DNA from: Phymorhynchus buccinoides
Taxonomy: Eukaryota; Mollusca; Gastropoda; Neogastropoda; Raphitomidae
Direction of reading: 5' to 3'
DNA length: 64,000 bases
Assembly (NCBI GenBank): GCA_017654935.2
Contig: CM065710.1
Location: 26,054,531-26,118,530, forward strand
The notes beneath the pieces are model-generated. The model was not told where the DNA came from. It saw only the letters and a list, made by a program, of their open reading frames with translations, and did no database searches. Below, piece after piece: positions 8,328 to 19,334 of the stretch (its first letter is position 1; each line of letters starts with the position of its first letter). The position numbers and the translations under genes are program-made.

Positions 8328-9723
8328 CTGTGTAATATCACACACCTTGACAACGCACCTGTCAAAAACTAGAGGGGTGGGTTCGCATCCCACCACTGTC
8401 ACGATGCTAACAATTCTTGCAGGTGAAATACCAAAGGCTCAACCACAATCACAATATTTATTCATCCAATAAAATGAAAATGTGTGTGTGGTTAAAAGTT
8501 AAAACAATATGCAATAAAAGGTCACAGTTCCAATATTAAAATATCAGATTCACGCAAAAATCAAGCACACGCAGACAGCCGCTACACTCCCCCCCCCCCC
8601 CCCCCCCCACCCCCCCCCCCTCCCCCCCCCCCCCCTCCCCACTCATAGAGACAGACAGACAGACAGACAAAAACCGGCAAAGACTGCGGGAGAGTGGGAG
8701 GGAGGGTGGGGAGAAAGAGAGAGAGGGTGACAGAGACAGAAATAACGAGAGAGGAAGAGAGAGAGAGAAAGTAAAAGATAAAGAACAAGAGAGAAAGAGA
8801 ATAGAATAGAAAAGAAGAAAAAACACACAAAGAAGATGAGAGGGTGAATAAATGAGAGTGAATGGGAAAGCTTGTAGTTTTATTTCTTTGTAAAGCGCCA
8901 TGAAGAGAATTTTCTAGATATTATGTGCGCTATATAAGCGCAAATTATTATTATTATTATTATTATAAAAAAACCACATTTCTCACACAGAACTGAGAAG
9001 AAAATTTAAACACCCCCCAAAAAATCAATCACTGAAGTTGTTTCTGATCTTCAGAAAATATTAAAAGTACCCACAGCAATAAAACTTTAAAATAAATGTT
9101 CATTATTGTAAACCCAGTATCAAAAGACTTTTCACGCCTTGTTGAAATAGAAACACCCACCCGCTTAATTAAGACATGTTTTATAACTCAACTCAAGTCC
9201 TTGGTCTTTTCCGCCATTTCATGCAAGACACACACACAAAAATCATTTTAAAGTGTAGGCTTAAGGGAGAGGGGGGGGCATCTGTTTCTGTTTCTCCAGT
9301 TGTTGTTTTTTATAATGTTTCTAGAAACAATTATCAAAGTACAAAAAAAGAAAGGATATTAACAGAAAGAAAGAAAAACCCAACTTCAAATGGGACAGCA
9401 CACGTTCATCCCAGTGGCAACGAAAAAGTTGTCATTTGGTCAAAATTTACACACACACCTCCTTCCTCATCACTCGCGCAAAAATTGCATGCCCAAAAAA
9501 AAATTTGGCTCTGGCTGCAACGCGCTCTCCAGGTGGGAGCAACCCAAATTTCACAGAGGCGCCTCTGCGACTATAAAGTACCTAATACCTAATGGGAAAG
9601 AAAGACAAGGACAACAAGAATCAGACATTCAGTCTTTTCTTTCAATACTAGAGAGAGAAAAAAAGAGAAGAGTCGAGAAAAGAAGCCAACAGGTGGGAGT
9701 GGAGTCATGAAAGCACAACTATG
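8328..9723. other. Intron sequence: poly-C tract, SINE/LINE-type tail, no gene
   Basis: 8589-8640 is an almost pure poly-C run, followed by (GACA)n and AG-rich simple sequence to 8800. 8885-8966 has AAAGCGCCATGAAGAG and GCGCTATATAAGCGC, then (ATT)n, typical of a SINE/L2-type 3' tail. 9510-9570 shares 'ACGCGCTCTCCAGGTGGGA' with 5245-5265. Other open frames are non-conserved. Confidence 0.55.
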
Positions 9724-10232
9724 CAGACCTGCCACATTCTGAGAATAAAAAAGAGGAGCGAGAATCTAGGGGCTGGCACTGGCCCCCCAGTAAAATCCAT
9801 TGCCACTTCGAAATGTGCTGCCTTCTCTTTTGTTCTTCAAACATGCAGTCGTTTTTGTCAATTTGAGATCCATTTTAGAGTAAGAAATATTGACCATTGT
9901 CAATTTGAGATCCATTTTAGAGAAAGAAATATTGACCATTGTCAATTTGAGATCCATTTTAGAGAAAGAAATATTGACCAATCTACAATATTTGTTGGTC
10001 ATTTAGCCTGAGATAGGCCTATGCTTCGTGTAGCCCCTCACTGTCTCATGCTGACCCTTAGATGTCCATTAGCTGGTGCTTTGAATGCATGCTCTTTGTT
10101 GTGAAATTGAGTGGAAAATGTATACAAGACAGATTTTAAAATATAGGAGCTGGGGAGGTTGCAAGAGGAGCTAGGAGCAATGCTCAACATATCTGAGCTG
10201 CTCCTCTGAAATCGGAGCAAGTGGCAGGTCTG
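9724..10232. mobile_element. hAT-like TIR element with exact 6-bp target duplication
   Basis: Termini CAGACCTGCCA / TGGCAGGTCTG, flanked by ACTATG on both sides (9718-9723 and 10233-10238). The interior contains three tandem copies of a ~43-bp unit (CAATTTGAGATCCATTTTAG..) at 9857-9982 and a GGAGC-rich right part. No ORF of note. The CAG...CTG termini plus the 6-bp duplication fit the hAT6 type of the hAT superfamily. Confidence 0.8.
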
Positions 10233-10238
10233 ACTATG

Positions 10239-10254
10239 ACACACAGACAGACAA

Positions 10255-10287
<33 letters not shown>

Positions 10288-10318
10288 GAGACAGACAGAC
10301 GACAGAAGGGTTAGAGAC
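10239..10318. repeat. (GACA)n microsatellite
   Basis: Runs of GACA with minor interruptions from about 10243 to 10302. They give apparent open frames in several registers with no biological meaning. Confidence 0.85.
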
Positions 10319-10483
10319 TCTGGCAGGGAAATCAGTCACAGACCATGAAGCAGATACAGACACAAAACACAGACCTGTGTGCGCGCCGAAAAGGAACATG
10401 AATTTGTGCTAAATAATAATAATAATAGCTATTCATATTCCGCATAAAGCACTATACACACCTGTTCAAAACAAACCTACCGT

Positions 10484-10652
10484 ATTTTACGGACTACAAG
10501 GCGCACCTGATTATAAGGCGCACTCCACAAATTTTACACAAAATTCAGATGTTGTTATCATAGTTTCTTACTATATTATCAGTCACATTATAAGGCGCAG
10601 GGGTCTCAGTCTAGGGAAAAAAGTATCGCCTTATAGTCCGTAAAGCATGGTA
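10484..10652. mobile_element. CGTATTTTACGGACTA MITE
   Basis: Inverted termini CCGTATTTTACGGACTA / TAGTCCGTAAAGCATGG; the interior has TATAAGGCGCA repeated on both arms. Related copies lie at 29985-30572, 30573-30738, 31216-31341 and 34527-34985. Noncoding and dispersed. Confidence 0.7.
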
Positions 10653-10883
10653 CACGGTCGTCATGTTTAAGTTCATTTTGTTTGCTTGTGTGTATGTGTG
10701 TGTGTGCGCGCGATAAATTTATTGCCAAAACAGATGGTCACTGTTGATGCTAAACTTACAATATTCAATTTTCATATTTCAACATTTTATATATATTTTT
10801 TTTTTTTAAACCTCATCTATATTTTTTCAAAGTTGTAAATCCTAGTTCCTGGCTACTAAGGAAGACATCGTCAAACACTTTTA

Positions 10884-11243
10884 CAGTGGAACCTCCCTCA
10901 CAAGACCTCCCAAAATTATACAAAATGAGGTCTTATAAGGGAGGGGTCTTATAAGGGAGGTGTCCTCCGAAGTCAGAGTGTGGCTGCCCACATGGCTGGG
11001 TAATAAAAAAACAGTCACACATGTAATGTTCTCACCCCTAGCTGTTGCATTTGTACCAAAGTGTTCAAGTGCTTCGGCTGTTGGGATGATCCCTGGAGTC
11101 GTTAAGCCAGGGAACAACAATAACATAAGGGAGGTAATTTGAAGGCTTACAAAGAAGGGCAATGTCGTCCCGGGTGTAGCTGCGAATTGGGATTCGGAAC
11201 GAGCGGCGTGGGAGCAACGCCACTGTACGGCCCAGAAGATGGG

Positions 11244-11281
<38 letters not shown>

Positions 11282-11344
11282 GGGCAATGTCTCAGAGAAG
11301 TAGGTCTTATGTGGGAGGGAGTCTTATAATGGGAGGTTCCACTG
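10884..11344. mobile_element. TA-flanked CAGTGGAACCTCCC element, copy 1
   Basis: Termini CAGTGGAACCTCCCT / GGGAGGTTCCACTG, each flanked by TA. This fits a Tc1/mariner-type element that inserts at TA. Contains a poly-A run (11249-11276) and an internal segment shared with 575-735. Family copies: 31792-32064, 34788-34963, 57089-57252, 59593-60393, and decayed ends at 15073 and 43834-43990. Confidence 0.75.
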
Positions 11345-11523
11345 TAGCTTCATTCTTTCTGAGGTGGGGGGTTTTCCACGTTCAAACACACACTCACTGG
11401 CTTCCCCTTTGCTTCGCTATAAGGACCAACAATGTTTCAAAACTTCAAATGTTTCTTTCTGTGGGTAGCAGTACAAATGTAAAGGAAGACTTTTTTTAAT
11501 TTATAAAATGGATACAACATTTC

Positions 11524-11591
11524 GGTAAAGGTCAAGATGTGCCACCCACCCCTACATTTATCGGTTAATTGTATTTTTCCGTTTTTGCCTT
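11524..11591 (+). repeat. Left arm of inverted repeat flanking the hAT-like gene
   Basis: GGTAAAGGTCAAGATGTGCC...CGGTTAATTGTATTTTTCCG is repeated in reverse complement at 15912-15979 with few differences over about 68 bp. The pair encloses the 729-aa transposase-like gene. It could be terminal repeats of a ~4.45-kb element or two chance copies of a dispersed repeat. Confidence 0.6.
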
Positions 11592-11865
11592 TCTTACCAT
11601 ACATAAAGCTGTATTTTAGGAACATTTTTTTAGCTAATAACCTTTTTGGAATACTAACCCTATCCCTAACCCTAGCCCTAAACCTAACCCTACCCCCCAC
11701 TATGTACTGCAGTACACCGCGATTTGTCACAGTTGTGGTTCGTTGCGTTTTTCCGTCTTATAGGGTGGGGGGTAGGGTTAGGGTTAGGTCTAGGGTTAGG
11801 GTTAGTATTCCAAAAAGATAATTTGATGGAAATGTTCCTAAAATACAGCTTTATGTATGGTAAGT
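11592..11865. mobile_element. Foldback element with interstitial telomere-like repeats
   Basis: The arms at 11592-11699 and 11764-11865 are reverse complements (CTTACCATACATAAAGCTG...; GGAATACTAACCC...; TAACCCTACCCCCCA) around a 64-bp loop. Each arm carries several degenerate CCCTAA (TTAGGG) units. It appears to interrupt the repeat that supplies the left arm of the hAT-flanking inverted repeat: TTGCCTTT is on the left side and TTTGCAACTAGG on the right, compared with TTGCCTTACTCAGAGTTGCAACTAG at the right copy. Confidence 0.75.
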
Positions 11866-12052
11866 TTGCAACTAGGATTTCAACAAAGTGGGGGCAAGCC
11901 CCCCCTCACCTTGAAAAAAGGGGGGACTTGGGAAAAAAAAGGGGGGGGGGGGGTGGAAGAAAAAAGTACAATAACATTTAAACTTAGTGACACACACACA
12001 CACACACTGACATAATTACATTTACTTACCATAATGAAAAAGTAGTCTTACA

Positions 12053-12208
12053 CAGTGATGTCCTGAGGCTCCGGTCATAGACACATGTCTCATTTAACTT
12101 TTAACACTGGCATGCTTTGTGTCGTTGATTTCTGCAGAACCAGGACATTGTCCTATTGATTTTTCTTGTCTCAGGACAGTTTGATTTTCGATTCTCGGTA
12201 CATCACTG
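12053..12208. mobile_element. 156-bp hAT-like MITE with 6-bp target duplication
   Basis: Termini CAGTGATGT / ACATCACTG flanked by CTTACA on both sides (12047-12052 and 12209-12214). Noncoding. Just beyond it, 12215-12310 and 12360-12450 are imperfect tandem copies of a ~145-bp segment (CTCCACCACCA.CA.AACAG..). Confidence 0.75.
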
Positions 12209-12696
12209 CTTACAGGTACACTCCACCACCAACACAACAGGAACTTTGTAAGAAGTAGGCAGCAGTGCATCCAGGTTTTATTCAAACACATTGTTCTGTG
12301 CTAAGCAGTATCTGCTTCAATTAGTTCAGTTCTTGTTCACAAAGCCCGACTTGAAAAAAGGCATACTCCACCACCAGCATAACAGTAACTTTGTAAGAAG
12401 TAGGCAGCACTGAGCAGTGCCGCCAGGTTTTAATTAAACACATTGCTTTATCCTAAGCAGTATCTGCTTGCACATTATTCATTTAATTTCTTGTTCACAA
12501 AGCCTGACTTGAAAATAAAAGTTAGTTAAGCTCACAATTCTCTTCCACTAAAACAAAAAAAATGGAGACAAAAACCAGTCAACATTAAGCATGTTTGCTT
12601 CCAAAAGTAATTGCTTAGTGTTTTGCAGGCAGAGGATGATTCCACCATTTGCTTTGACATAGCAGCTGTGAAAGGTGAGAGGTGTCATAATGTGCC

Positions 12697-14481
12697 CTAC
12701 TTTTGGTACAATCTCCTGTCTTTTTTGTTTTTCCACAAAGCAGCTGCTTCTGCAAAATCATAGTCTGACATACTGCCCCCTTCGCACTTGATGGTCATGA
12801 GCACATTCACTTTGTCTTCTTTGAGTCTGTTTCTCTTTGCTGTCTGGATAGCGTTTTGGCAGCTGAAGCCTCTCTCACAGTCTGCTGTTTGAAATGGAAT
12901 GACCAGTGCCAACCTTGCAAGGACCAGCAGGTTTGGGAAGGAATCCTGGTGGAACTCAAACAGGAGTTTGTACAATTTGGAAAGTGAATCCCTTGGGTAG
13001 TGATTCTGCAACACAACCTCTTTAGCCATGGTCCATTCTGCAAGGCAAGTGTCTTTCTCAATGAGAGGTTCACTCTTTCTTTCTCCTTCAACAATTTCCT
13101 GCCCATAGAAATCAGTTAGTGAGTGCATTTCCTTTACTCCAAACTCTGCCCTTTCTTCGTCTGACATGAATGACAGACCTCGCATTCCCAAAACACCAAA
13201 TGCAGAAGCTACATCTGTTGACTTCTTTGGAAACCTTGTCTCAATATTTCCAAAAAGTGTGTCACAAAATTCAGTTCGAATCTTGTCAATCTTTTCTGAA
13301 GTTTCTTTCACACTCCCATCATCAAATGTCAGCTTCATCTTCTTGTACTTCAGTTCAACAGTCACCCCTTCTGCATTTTTCTTCTTCTCAAGGCTCTCTC
13401 TCAGTTGTGTCTGGTAGTGTGTTTTGCCCGTCTTTGCAGTCTTCACTTTATTCTTCAACCCTGTCAAGGCTGGCTGAACACAAGAAATATCCAAATCTCG
13501 TTTCTGCAGGATCATAGACATCTGTGAAAGAGACGGTAAAATGTCCATGAACATGGCTAGCACACAGACAAACTTGTAGTCACTCAAACGTTTGTGCACC
13601 AGTTTTGACTTGCTGTCTTCACGACGGCTGAAGAAGGTAACAAGCGATGCCCAAGAGAGAAACACAGCCTTCACCGCTTCAAAGAAAGAGAGCCATCTTA
13701 TTTCATGACACTCTCTGACCTGCAACACTGGATCGTCAAGGACCTTTTGAATTTCTTTCAGCTCACATTTCCTGTTGCCCGATTTGCTGCCCCCAAAATG
13801 GTAGTATAGGTCTGCCAGTGTACGCTCCACTTCTGTCAAAAAGGTGATGTTCTTTGAAGACTGTGACGTGGCCAAATTGAAGCGATGCGCCATGCAGTGC
13901 ACATTTATACAATGTAGGCTCTCCTTCTTGATTTGAGCAGAAACTCCATTCTTTCTTCCTGTCATCACGGCAGCACCATCAGAGCCAAAGCCTATCACTT
14001 TGTGTATATCCAGCTTCTTTTCGGCTAAAGTTTTCTTCAGCAGCTCAAAGAGCACCTTGGCATCTGACTTGGGATTGTCTATAGTGACATTCTTGAGAAA
14101 GTATGTTTTGGGAACAAACTGTTCATCAACAATTCGCACATACACTATCAAGTGTTTATTTACTGCAAGATCAGTACTCTCATCAATGAGCACTGAGAAG
14201 AAGCTGGCTTTCTTCACATCATTGAGGACTCTTTCCTGGATTTCTTCAGCAAGACACTCCTGAAATTCTTCACCTGAGGGTCTGGTAGTGTAGGTAGCAT
14301 TACAACCTACAGACAACTTTGAAGCAGATTCACACCCCTGTTGCTTCAGAAACTCCATCAGACTTGGATACTTGTTGATAGGCAGGTCCTCTTTGGCTAG
14401 CCAGAAGACAGATCGAAGAGCAGATACAATACTGCCATCGGCAACACTTTCCTTGGTTCTCTGGTTAGCTGTTTCAGCAGC
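12697..14481 (-). CDS. hAT-family transposase-like protein, exon 2 (catalytic part)
   Basis: With exon 1 (15198-15602) this makes a 729-residue protein; this exon supplies residues 136-729 and the stop. The acceptor TTTTTTTAG|GCTGCT joins in frame to exon 1. Motifs of the DUF4371/RNase-H-like hAT class (ZNF862- and KIAA1586-like proteins): LIDEST (about 233-238) and GFGSDGAA (about 299-306) with candidate catalytic Asp, VHCMAHRFNLA (about 329-339), IRWLSFFEAV (about 396-405), and the C-terminal hAT dimerisation signature TADCERGFS (about 667-675). The frame is fully open. It could be an active or recently active transposon, or a domesticated gene. No TSD-bounded element edge was established. 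It lies in the same direction as talin, within the interval upstream of exon 8166-8327. Confidence 0.88.
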   Translation of the reverse strand, partial: AAETANQRTKESVADGSIVSALRSVFWLAKEDLPINKYPSLMEFLKQQGCESASKLSVGCNATYTTRPSGEEFQECLAEEIQERVLNDVKKASFFSVLIDESTDLAVNKHLIVYVRIVDEQFVPKTYFLKNVTIDNPKSDAKVLFELLKKTLAEKKLDIHKVIGFGSDGAAVMTGRKNGVSAQIKKESLHCINVHCMAHRFNLATSQSSKNITFLTEVERTLADLYYHFGGSKSGNRKCELKEIQKVLDDPVLQVRECHEIRWLSFFEAVKAVFLSWASLVTFFSRREDSKSKLVHKRLSDYKFVCVLAMFMDILPSLSQMSMILQKRDLDISCVQPALTGLKNKVKTAKTGKTHYQTQLRESLEKKKNAEGVTVELKYKKMKLTFDDGSVKETSEKIDKIRTEFCDTLFGNIETRFPKKSTDVASAFGVLGMRGLSFMSDEERAEFGVKEMHSLTDFYGQEIVEGERKSEPLIEKDTCLAEWTMAKEVVLQNHYPRDSLSKLYKLLFEFHQDSFPNLLVLARLALVIPFQTADCERGFSCQNAIQTAKRNRLKEDKVNVLMTIKCEGGSMSDYDFAEAAALWKNKKDRRLYQK

Positions 14482-14575
14482 CTAAAAAAACAAAACAAAC
14501 AAAAGACCTGGATGAAATTTCATCTAGCATTGGCTATTTTTTTAAAATTCTATTTTTGTTTCATTTGTTGTAAGT

Positions 14576-14624
<49 letters not shown>

Positions 14625-14671
14625 GTGTGTGCATGCGTGCGTGCGTGCGCGGGGGGGTGTGGAGAGAGAGA

Positions 14672-14726
<55 letters not shown>

Positions 14727-14732
14727 TGTGTA

Positions 14733-14823
<91 letters not shown>

Positions 14824-15197
14824 AAAATTTAAAAAATAAAATTTGAAAATGAGCGAGAGAAGGTGAAGCCTGAAGAAGGTTGAGACAGTGATTGGAAATC
14901 ATCAACTGAAAAAGTAGGCACAGTTGAGTGTGGATCAAGTGGTAAAAGGGGAGGTGGGGTGAAGGAAAGGGGGAAACAATTTTCAATTTTATGGATAAAG
15001 AAAACAAATAAACAGCACACTGTAAAACTAGAACTGAAAGGCAGACAAAGCAAGATTCAAGAAGAAGAAAAAGTACAGTGATACCTACCTGATAACTATA
15101 ATAAGACCTTCAAAATCACCCAAAATAGGGTCTAATAAAGGAAGGGTATGGGGGGGGGGGGGGGGGTGCTTTTCGATACTAATCTATGTTCACATAC
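14482..15197 (-). other. Intron of the hAT-like gene with (GT)n(GA)n microsatellite
   Basis: 716 bp with GT donor and AG acceptor. 14591-14820 is (GT)n followed by long (GA)n tracts. The end of a TA-type CAGTG element (about 15073-15165) with a poly-G run lies near the donor. The many open frames in the simple repeats are artefacts. Confidence 0.85.
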
Positions 15198-15602
15198 CTG
15201 ACTGAAATCTTGCTGCAGCCCTTCAGCTTCAACAGCTTGCCTGTGGTGAGATGTCTGGGCATGGCGTGTTAGAGTGGAAGTGCGATAATTCCTGCAGCCA
15301 GGCTTAGTGAAGGCGTTCTTCTTCTTGTGCTTGGAACACAAACTGCAGCGCAATCCGTCGACTTCATTTGTCACCCACGGCCATGTTTTTTTCCAGTTCT
15401 TGGAACTTTGTTCCCTTTTTCCAGCACTCGATTTTGGGTCACTCTCACAGTCTGAATCACTTTCGTGTTCAAAGCTGGCTTCTTCATCGCCAATCTCTTC
15501 ATCTTCTGAAGTCCTGTTTGTCGAAGGACTAGGTGGTGGGGACGATCGTGTTTTTTTGAACGCGAAGTCGAACAAAGTCCCGCTTTTGCGTTTGGTCGCC
15601 AT
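15198..15602 (-). CDS. hAT-family transposase-like protein, exon 1 (zinc finger)
   Basis: Encodes residues 1-135, starting MATKRKSGTLFDFAFKKTR at 15602. A Ser/Pro/acidic low-complexity leader (about 20-60) is followed by a TTF/BED-like DNA-binding finger: WPWV (74-77), Cys86-x2-Cys89, and HAQTSHH (114-120) with Cys103 between. The donor CAG|GTATGT is phase 0 and reads DFSQ-AAET across the junction. The upstream DNA (15603-15900) is CpG-rich with GCGCGC clusters, a plausible promoter. The ATG is the first in frame. Confidence 0.85.
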
Positions 15603-15911
15603 TTTTCTGCACCCAGTGCTGAGACCGGAAGCCCGCTCGTTAAATTACATTAAACACGCTTTCATTGGTCGATCATAGTATACAACTACCTACTGTCCAA
15701 TGAAGTTGCTTGTTATGTGCACGCTGTTGGGAGAATGAGAGGCCCTGCCAAGGGTGACTAGCTTGATCGTAATGATCGCGCGCATCAGTTTTAAAAGTGC
15801 GGGGATGGTTTCTTTTTTGCGCGCGCGTTCGCGCGAAGCTTTTTTTTATTTGCGGGATTTTTTTTTTTAATGCGCGAATCCCGCAATCGCGCCCTCTAGT
15901 TGCAACTCTGA

Positions 15912-15979
15912 GTAAGGCAATAACGGAAAAATACAATTAACCGAGAAATGTAGGGGGGTGGTACATCTTGACCTTTACC
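15912..15979 (-). repeat. Right arm of inverted repeat flanking the hAT-like gene
   Basis: Reverse complement of 11524-11591 (GGCAATAACGGAAAAATAC...CATCTTGACCTTTACC). It lies about 310 bp upstream of the start codon. See the left arm. Confidence 0.6.
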
Positions 15980-16577
15980 AACATTTCTTACCATTAAAAC
16001 GTCGTTATGTACTTCCGAGTTCTCCTTAAGGATATTCTAATTAAAATCACAATCGACTTGGTCCGCTTATTCGTTACCTTGAACTTTTTTTCTTAAGTCT
16101 TGGATATAATACATGTACTGGTACTGCAAATCATAGATATACATTTGGTGCTGTTCAAACAAAACAAAAAACAAAAGTAAACCATAAAAAAGCAACCTCA
16201 ATTAAAGCAAATGAAAAACAACAAAACCTCAAAGCTACATTTTGTACCCAAAAAAAAAAAATTGTTTATAGTAACAAGCCAACAAAATGAAACACACACA
16301 ATTAATAATAAATCATACAGGATCTTTACATAGCACATCAATTCTTTTGGCGTAAAAATCAAACCAACCACTTTTTTTTTTTTTTTTAAACTGAGGTACG
16401 TAGAAAGGTTTCTAGTTTTCTTTTTTTCACATCTTCTTTTACTGTATTAACATTTTTTTTTCCCAACCCATTATTTTATTCTGTATCACTTTTCCCCCTA
16501 CCTCCCCACCCCACCCCACCCCTTATTTCTTCCTTTCTGCCCCACCCCAACTCTCTCACCCACCAATATACACACTT
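15980..16577. other. AT-rich sequence, no gene seen
   Basis: A-, T- and C-rich simple stretches (poly-A near 16250, poly-T near 16373, CCCCACC runs near 16500). No conserved open frame or recognisable repeat boundary. Confidence 0.6.
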
Positions 16578-16720
16578 CAGGCATGGGAATTGTCAGAGAC
16601 AAAAAACTCTGAAAAGCCCCCCAATTGAAGTATTTAGTAACAAAAACGAAGTATTTAGTAACAATTTCATTTTTTTTTTCTCGCGGAAATCCGCGAATTC
16701 GCTGACAATTCCCATGCCTG
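16578..16720. mobile_element. CAGGCATGGGAATTGTCAG MITE with 6-bp target duplication
   Basis: Termini CAGGCATGGGAATTGTCAG / CTGACAATTCCCATGCCTG, flanked by ACACTT on both sides (16572-16577, 16721-16726). The interior has GTATTTAGTAACAA twice and CGCGGAAATCCGCG. It is hAT-like by its CAG termini and 6-bp duplication. Confidence 0.8.
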
Positions 16721-16968
16721 ACACTTTCATTGGTGCAACTACACAAAATGAAAAAACCTGAAAGGCTGGGGTCTAGGGGTAACGTCCCCCTGCAGCTGAA
16801 GAAAAAATTGATTTATGAAGGTATTTTAGTTTGCTTTTTCCACAATTTATACACATTCTTATTTTTTTAAGTGTTTGAAAAATACAGTAGATCTGGCTTG
16901 ATAAATAAAAAAAAAAAAGGAAATTCCATTTCTGGTAAAATTTAAAAAAAAAAAAGGAAATCCTTGTA

Positions 16969-17532
16969 CAGACAACCCCCTATTTTACGACCCTCTGTTA
17001 AGCGACCACCTCTCATTTGAGACCGGATTTGTTGGCACAGATGCATTTTACTATGTAAACGACCTCTCTTAAACCACTTCCTCTAAAACGCGACTTACGA
17101 CCGCCATTTTGTTGGTTTTTACGACCGTTGCTGTCATCTGCATAGACTTCGAGCAAAGGGAAACAACCACGGTCAAGGGTCTGAAAGCGGAGTCGCTTCC
17201 CTTGTTGGAGAAAAGATGGCGGAGAGTGTAGGAAAAGCATGAAAACCACTGACTTTGAAAAAGAAAACCACTGTCTTTGGACGAGAGTGGAGGTGATTAA
17301 CAGAAGTCGGCGAAGTGAAACTGTAATACATCGATTGCACAATCCTATGGAGTTGGAAAGACCCAAATCCAGTTTTAATATGTCATTGTATGTGTGCATG
17401 AAGAAGAGAGTATGAACTGTGCTGAACTTTTTCTTTCTACGGCTGCCAGTGAAAACCTCCGTCATACGACCCCTCCAATTTACGACCGATTTTTCCAGAC
17501 ATTTTGGAAGTCTTAAAATAGAGGTTTGTCTG
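16969..17532. mobile_element. TA-flanked CAGACAAACC element, copy 1
   Basis: Termini CAGACAACCCCCTATTTTA / AGAGGTTTGTCTG with TA on both sides. It is nearly the same length as and closely similar to 32699-33261. Both contain a long minus-strand open frame (here 196 aa) ending in the same peptides. Because the two frames differ by shifts, it is probably noncoding MITE sequence and not a real transposase. Confidence 0.75.
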
Positions 17533-19334
17533 TATACCAGAAAAAGTTGCACCCATGTACTTCCTAATAATTCTCTCTTTTCTTTTCTACAACTAACATT
17601 CAAACTTTTCTAAACACTCTCGCCGTTCTTTTCTACAACTAACAATCAAACCTTTCTAAACACTTTCTCGCCATTCTTTTCTTCATAAAATAATCGTCGT
17701 CCCGTACTTCCGATCTTCAACACATTTCATGAACTCGTTGCGTGACATAACTTCTTCCAAAAACCCAACGGAAAAAAATAAGAAAAAAATGTGTTGAGTG
17801 CGAGTCAATCAGAGAACTCAAAACATTAGAGTATAGATGGTGCTGTTAACCAATAGGAGAATAGGATACAAAGTGAGAGGGCTTCTGGGAACACTGGTGA
17901 TCCAACTTTCTGTGTGCGAGTTATAAGTGTTGTTTTTTTGTATTTAAAAAAAAGTTACAGTAACAATATAGGGGTACAGTACGCACAATGAAATAAAAGA
18001 CTAAACTAAAGGTCGATCAATAAAAGCAACTCATATAACGTTGGGGAATATTTTTTAAAAATCGAAGTGAATCGAAAACTGGTAGGGGTCTTACCGACGA
18101 CCTGGCATTCCATGAGGCATAGTACTAAGACAGAGAGAGAGAAAGGAGAAGGGGGAGAAGTGAGCAGGGATCAATCTTGTCACAGGACATCATAGGTCAT
18201 TTGACCAGTTGGATGAAAATATAATAGGTCATTTTCATAAAACGATAAGTCATGATCAATAATGTCAACAAAAAAAGAAGGAAATACAACTTGAGTGCAA
18301 CAAAAACTGTTTTCTAGGACACTCTGTTGCAATCAATTGTATAGTTTCAGTGCTTTCACAGACTGCATCTTCAAAGAATGACATGAGAACAGGTTTTTTG
18401 TTTTATTTTATTTCTTTATAGTCATTTTTTTTGGCATGAGAAAAGTTAGTACAGTACTATCAAAGATATTCTAAAAGGGTAAGATCGATTACTTAAAAGC
18501 TTGGCGAACCGGGCTGATAGAGTTATCGTTAGTGGGGACGTGTACACTATTCACAGTGGAGGCTATCCAAAAACTCGGACTGGAACTTGAACGGAGAATT
18601 CAACTGGCCTATCGATGTGTAAAATGTGTACTGTTTAAAAGGTACATAACCAGTGTTTCTGTCCTCACTACTCATAATAAGGAAAAGAGACCGGATGTTT
18701 ATCTTCCCCTGTACAGTCTTTGGTACTATGCAATAACAGGGCAATTATTTGTACAGTTTATTGATTAACCAAAGTGAATCCGATCACTATGGAAATCAAA
18801 ATCCTTAAAGTTGCTAACATACCTGAAGTAAACACAATATGTCCTCTTTCCTGCAAAAACAATAGGTCATTTCAAAATGTTATCAGTCAATGACTGATGA
18901 CCGGTGCTAAGAATAATCCCTGAGTGAGAGTCAGTATTGTAGATTGTCGTAAAACGCATTGTAAAGATGATGTAGTCCTTCTTCTCCTCCGACATTCAAC
19001 AATCACAAATGATAATTATCTTCTATCACAGCACGCTTTCACAAGCACCAATATTCTTTTGGTCACAAATACGCACTGACTCAATCTCTAACCAAACGGA
19101 AATTGTCACAAACTTTTGTCTGAAAATAAAAACATGAATGCCTTTCAAAGGGCTTCTCTGTGGGTTTATGTGATGGTGATGGTGATGGTGATGGTTGGTT
19201 GGTTGAATGTTTGTTTGCATTCAAACTTTGTAGGAAGTTTTATTTTATTTTCCCCCCATATTTTTTTGCCTCACTTGATCTATCCCGCATTGATGTCCCA
19301 ACAGAAACTCTCGTCTAGAAAGACATGATAATGG
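17533..19334. other. No gene; includes a 260-bp dispersed repeat at 18462-18721
   Basis: 18462-18721 (AAAGATATTCTAAAAGGG...CTGTACAGTCTTT) is matched by 59608-59865 at high identity, the latter nested in another element. A plus-strand frame through both (LELERRIQLAY, CVLFKR, TSVSVLTT) is only partly conserved. Elsewhere there is AT-rich unique sequence and a (GATGGT)n run near 19172. No recognisable gene. Confidence 0.55.

Noticed and set aside
13166..13517. Plus-strand frames antisense to the hAT-like gene
   Set aside because: Shadow frames of the strongly supported minus-strand coding sequence.
14512..15007. Ser/Leu-, Arg/Glu- and Cys/Val-rich open frames
   Set aside because: They come from (GT)n and (GA)n microsatellites inside the intron of the hAT-like gene.
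17013..17603. 196-aa minus-strand frame as a possible transposase
   Set aside because: It runs beyond the TIR element's edge, and the matching copy at 32743-33194 is split between frames. No transposase motif is visible.
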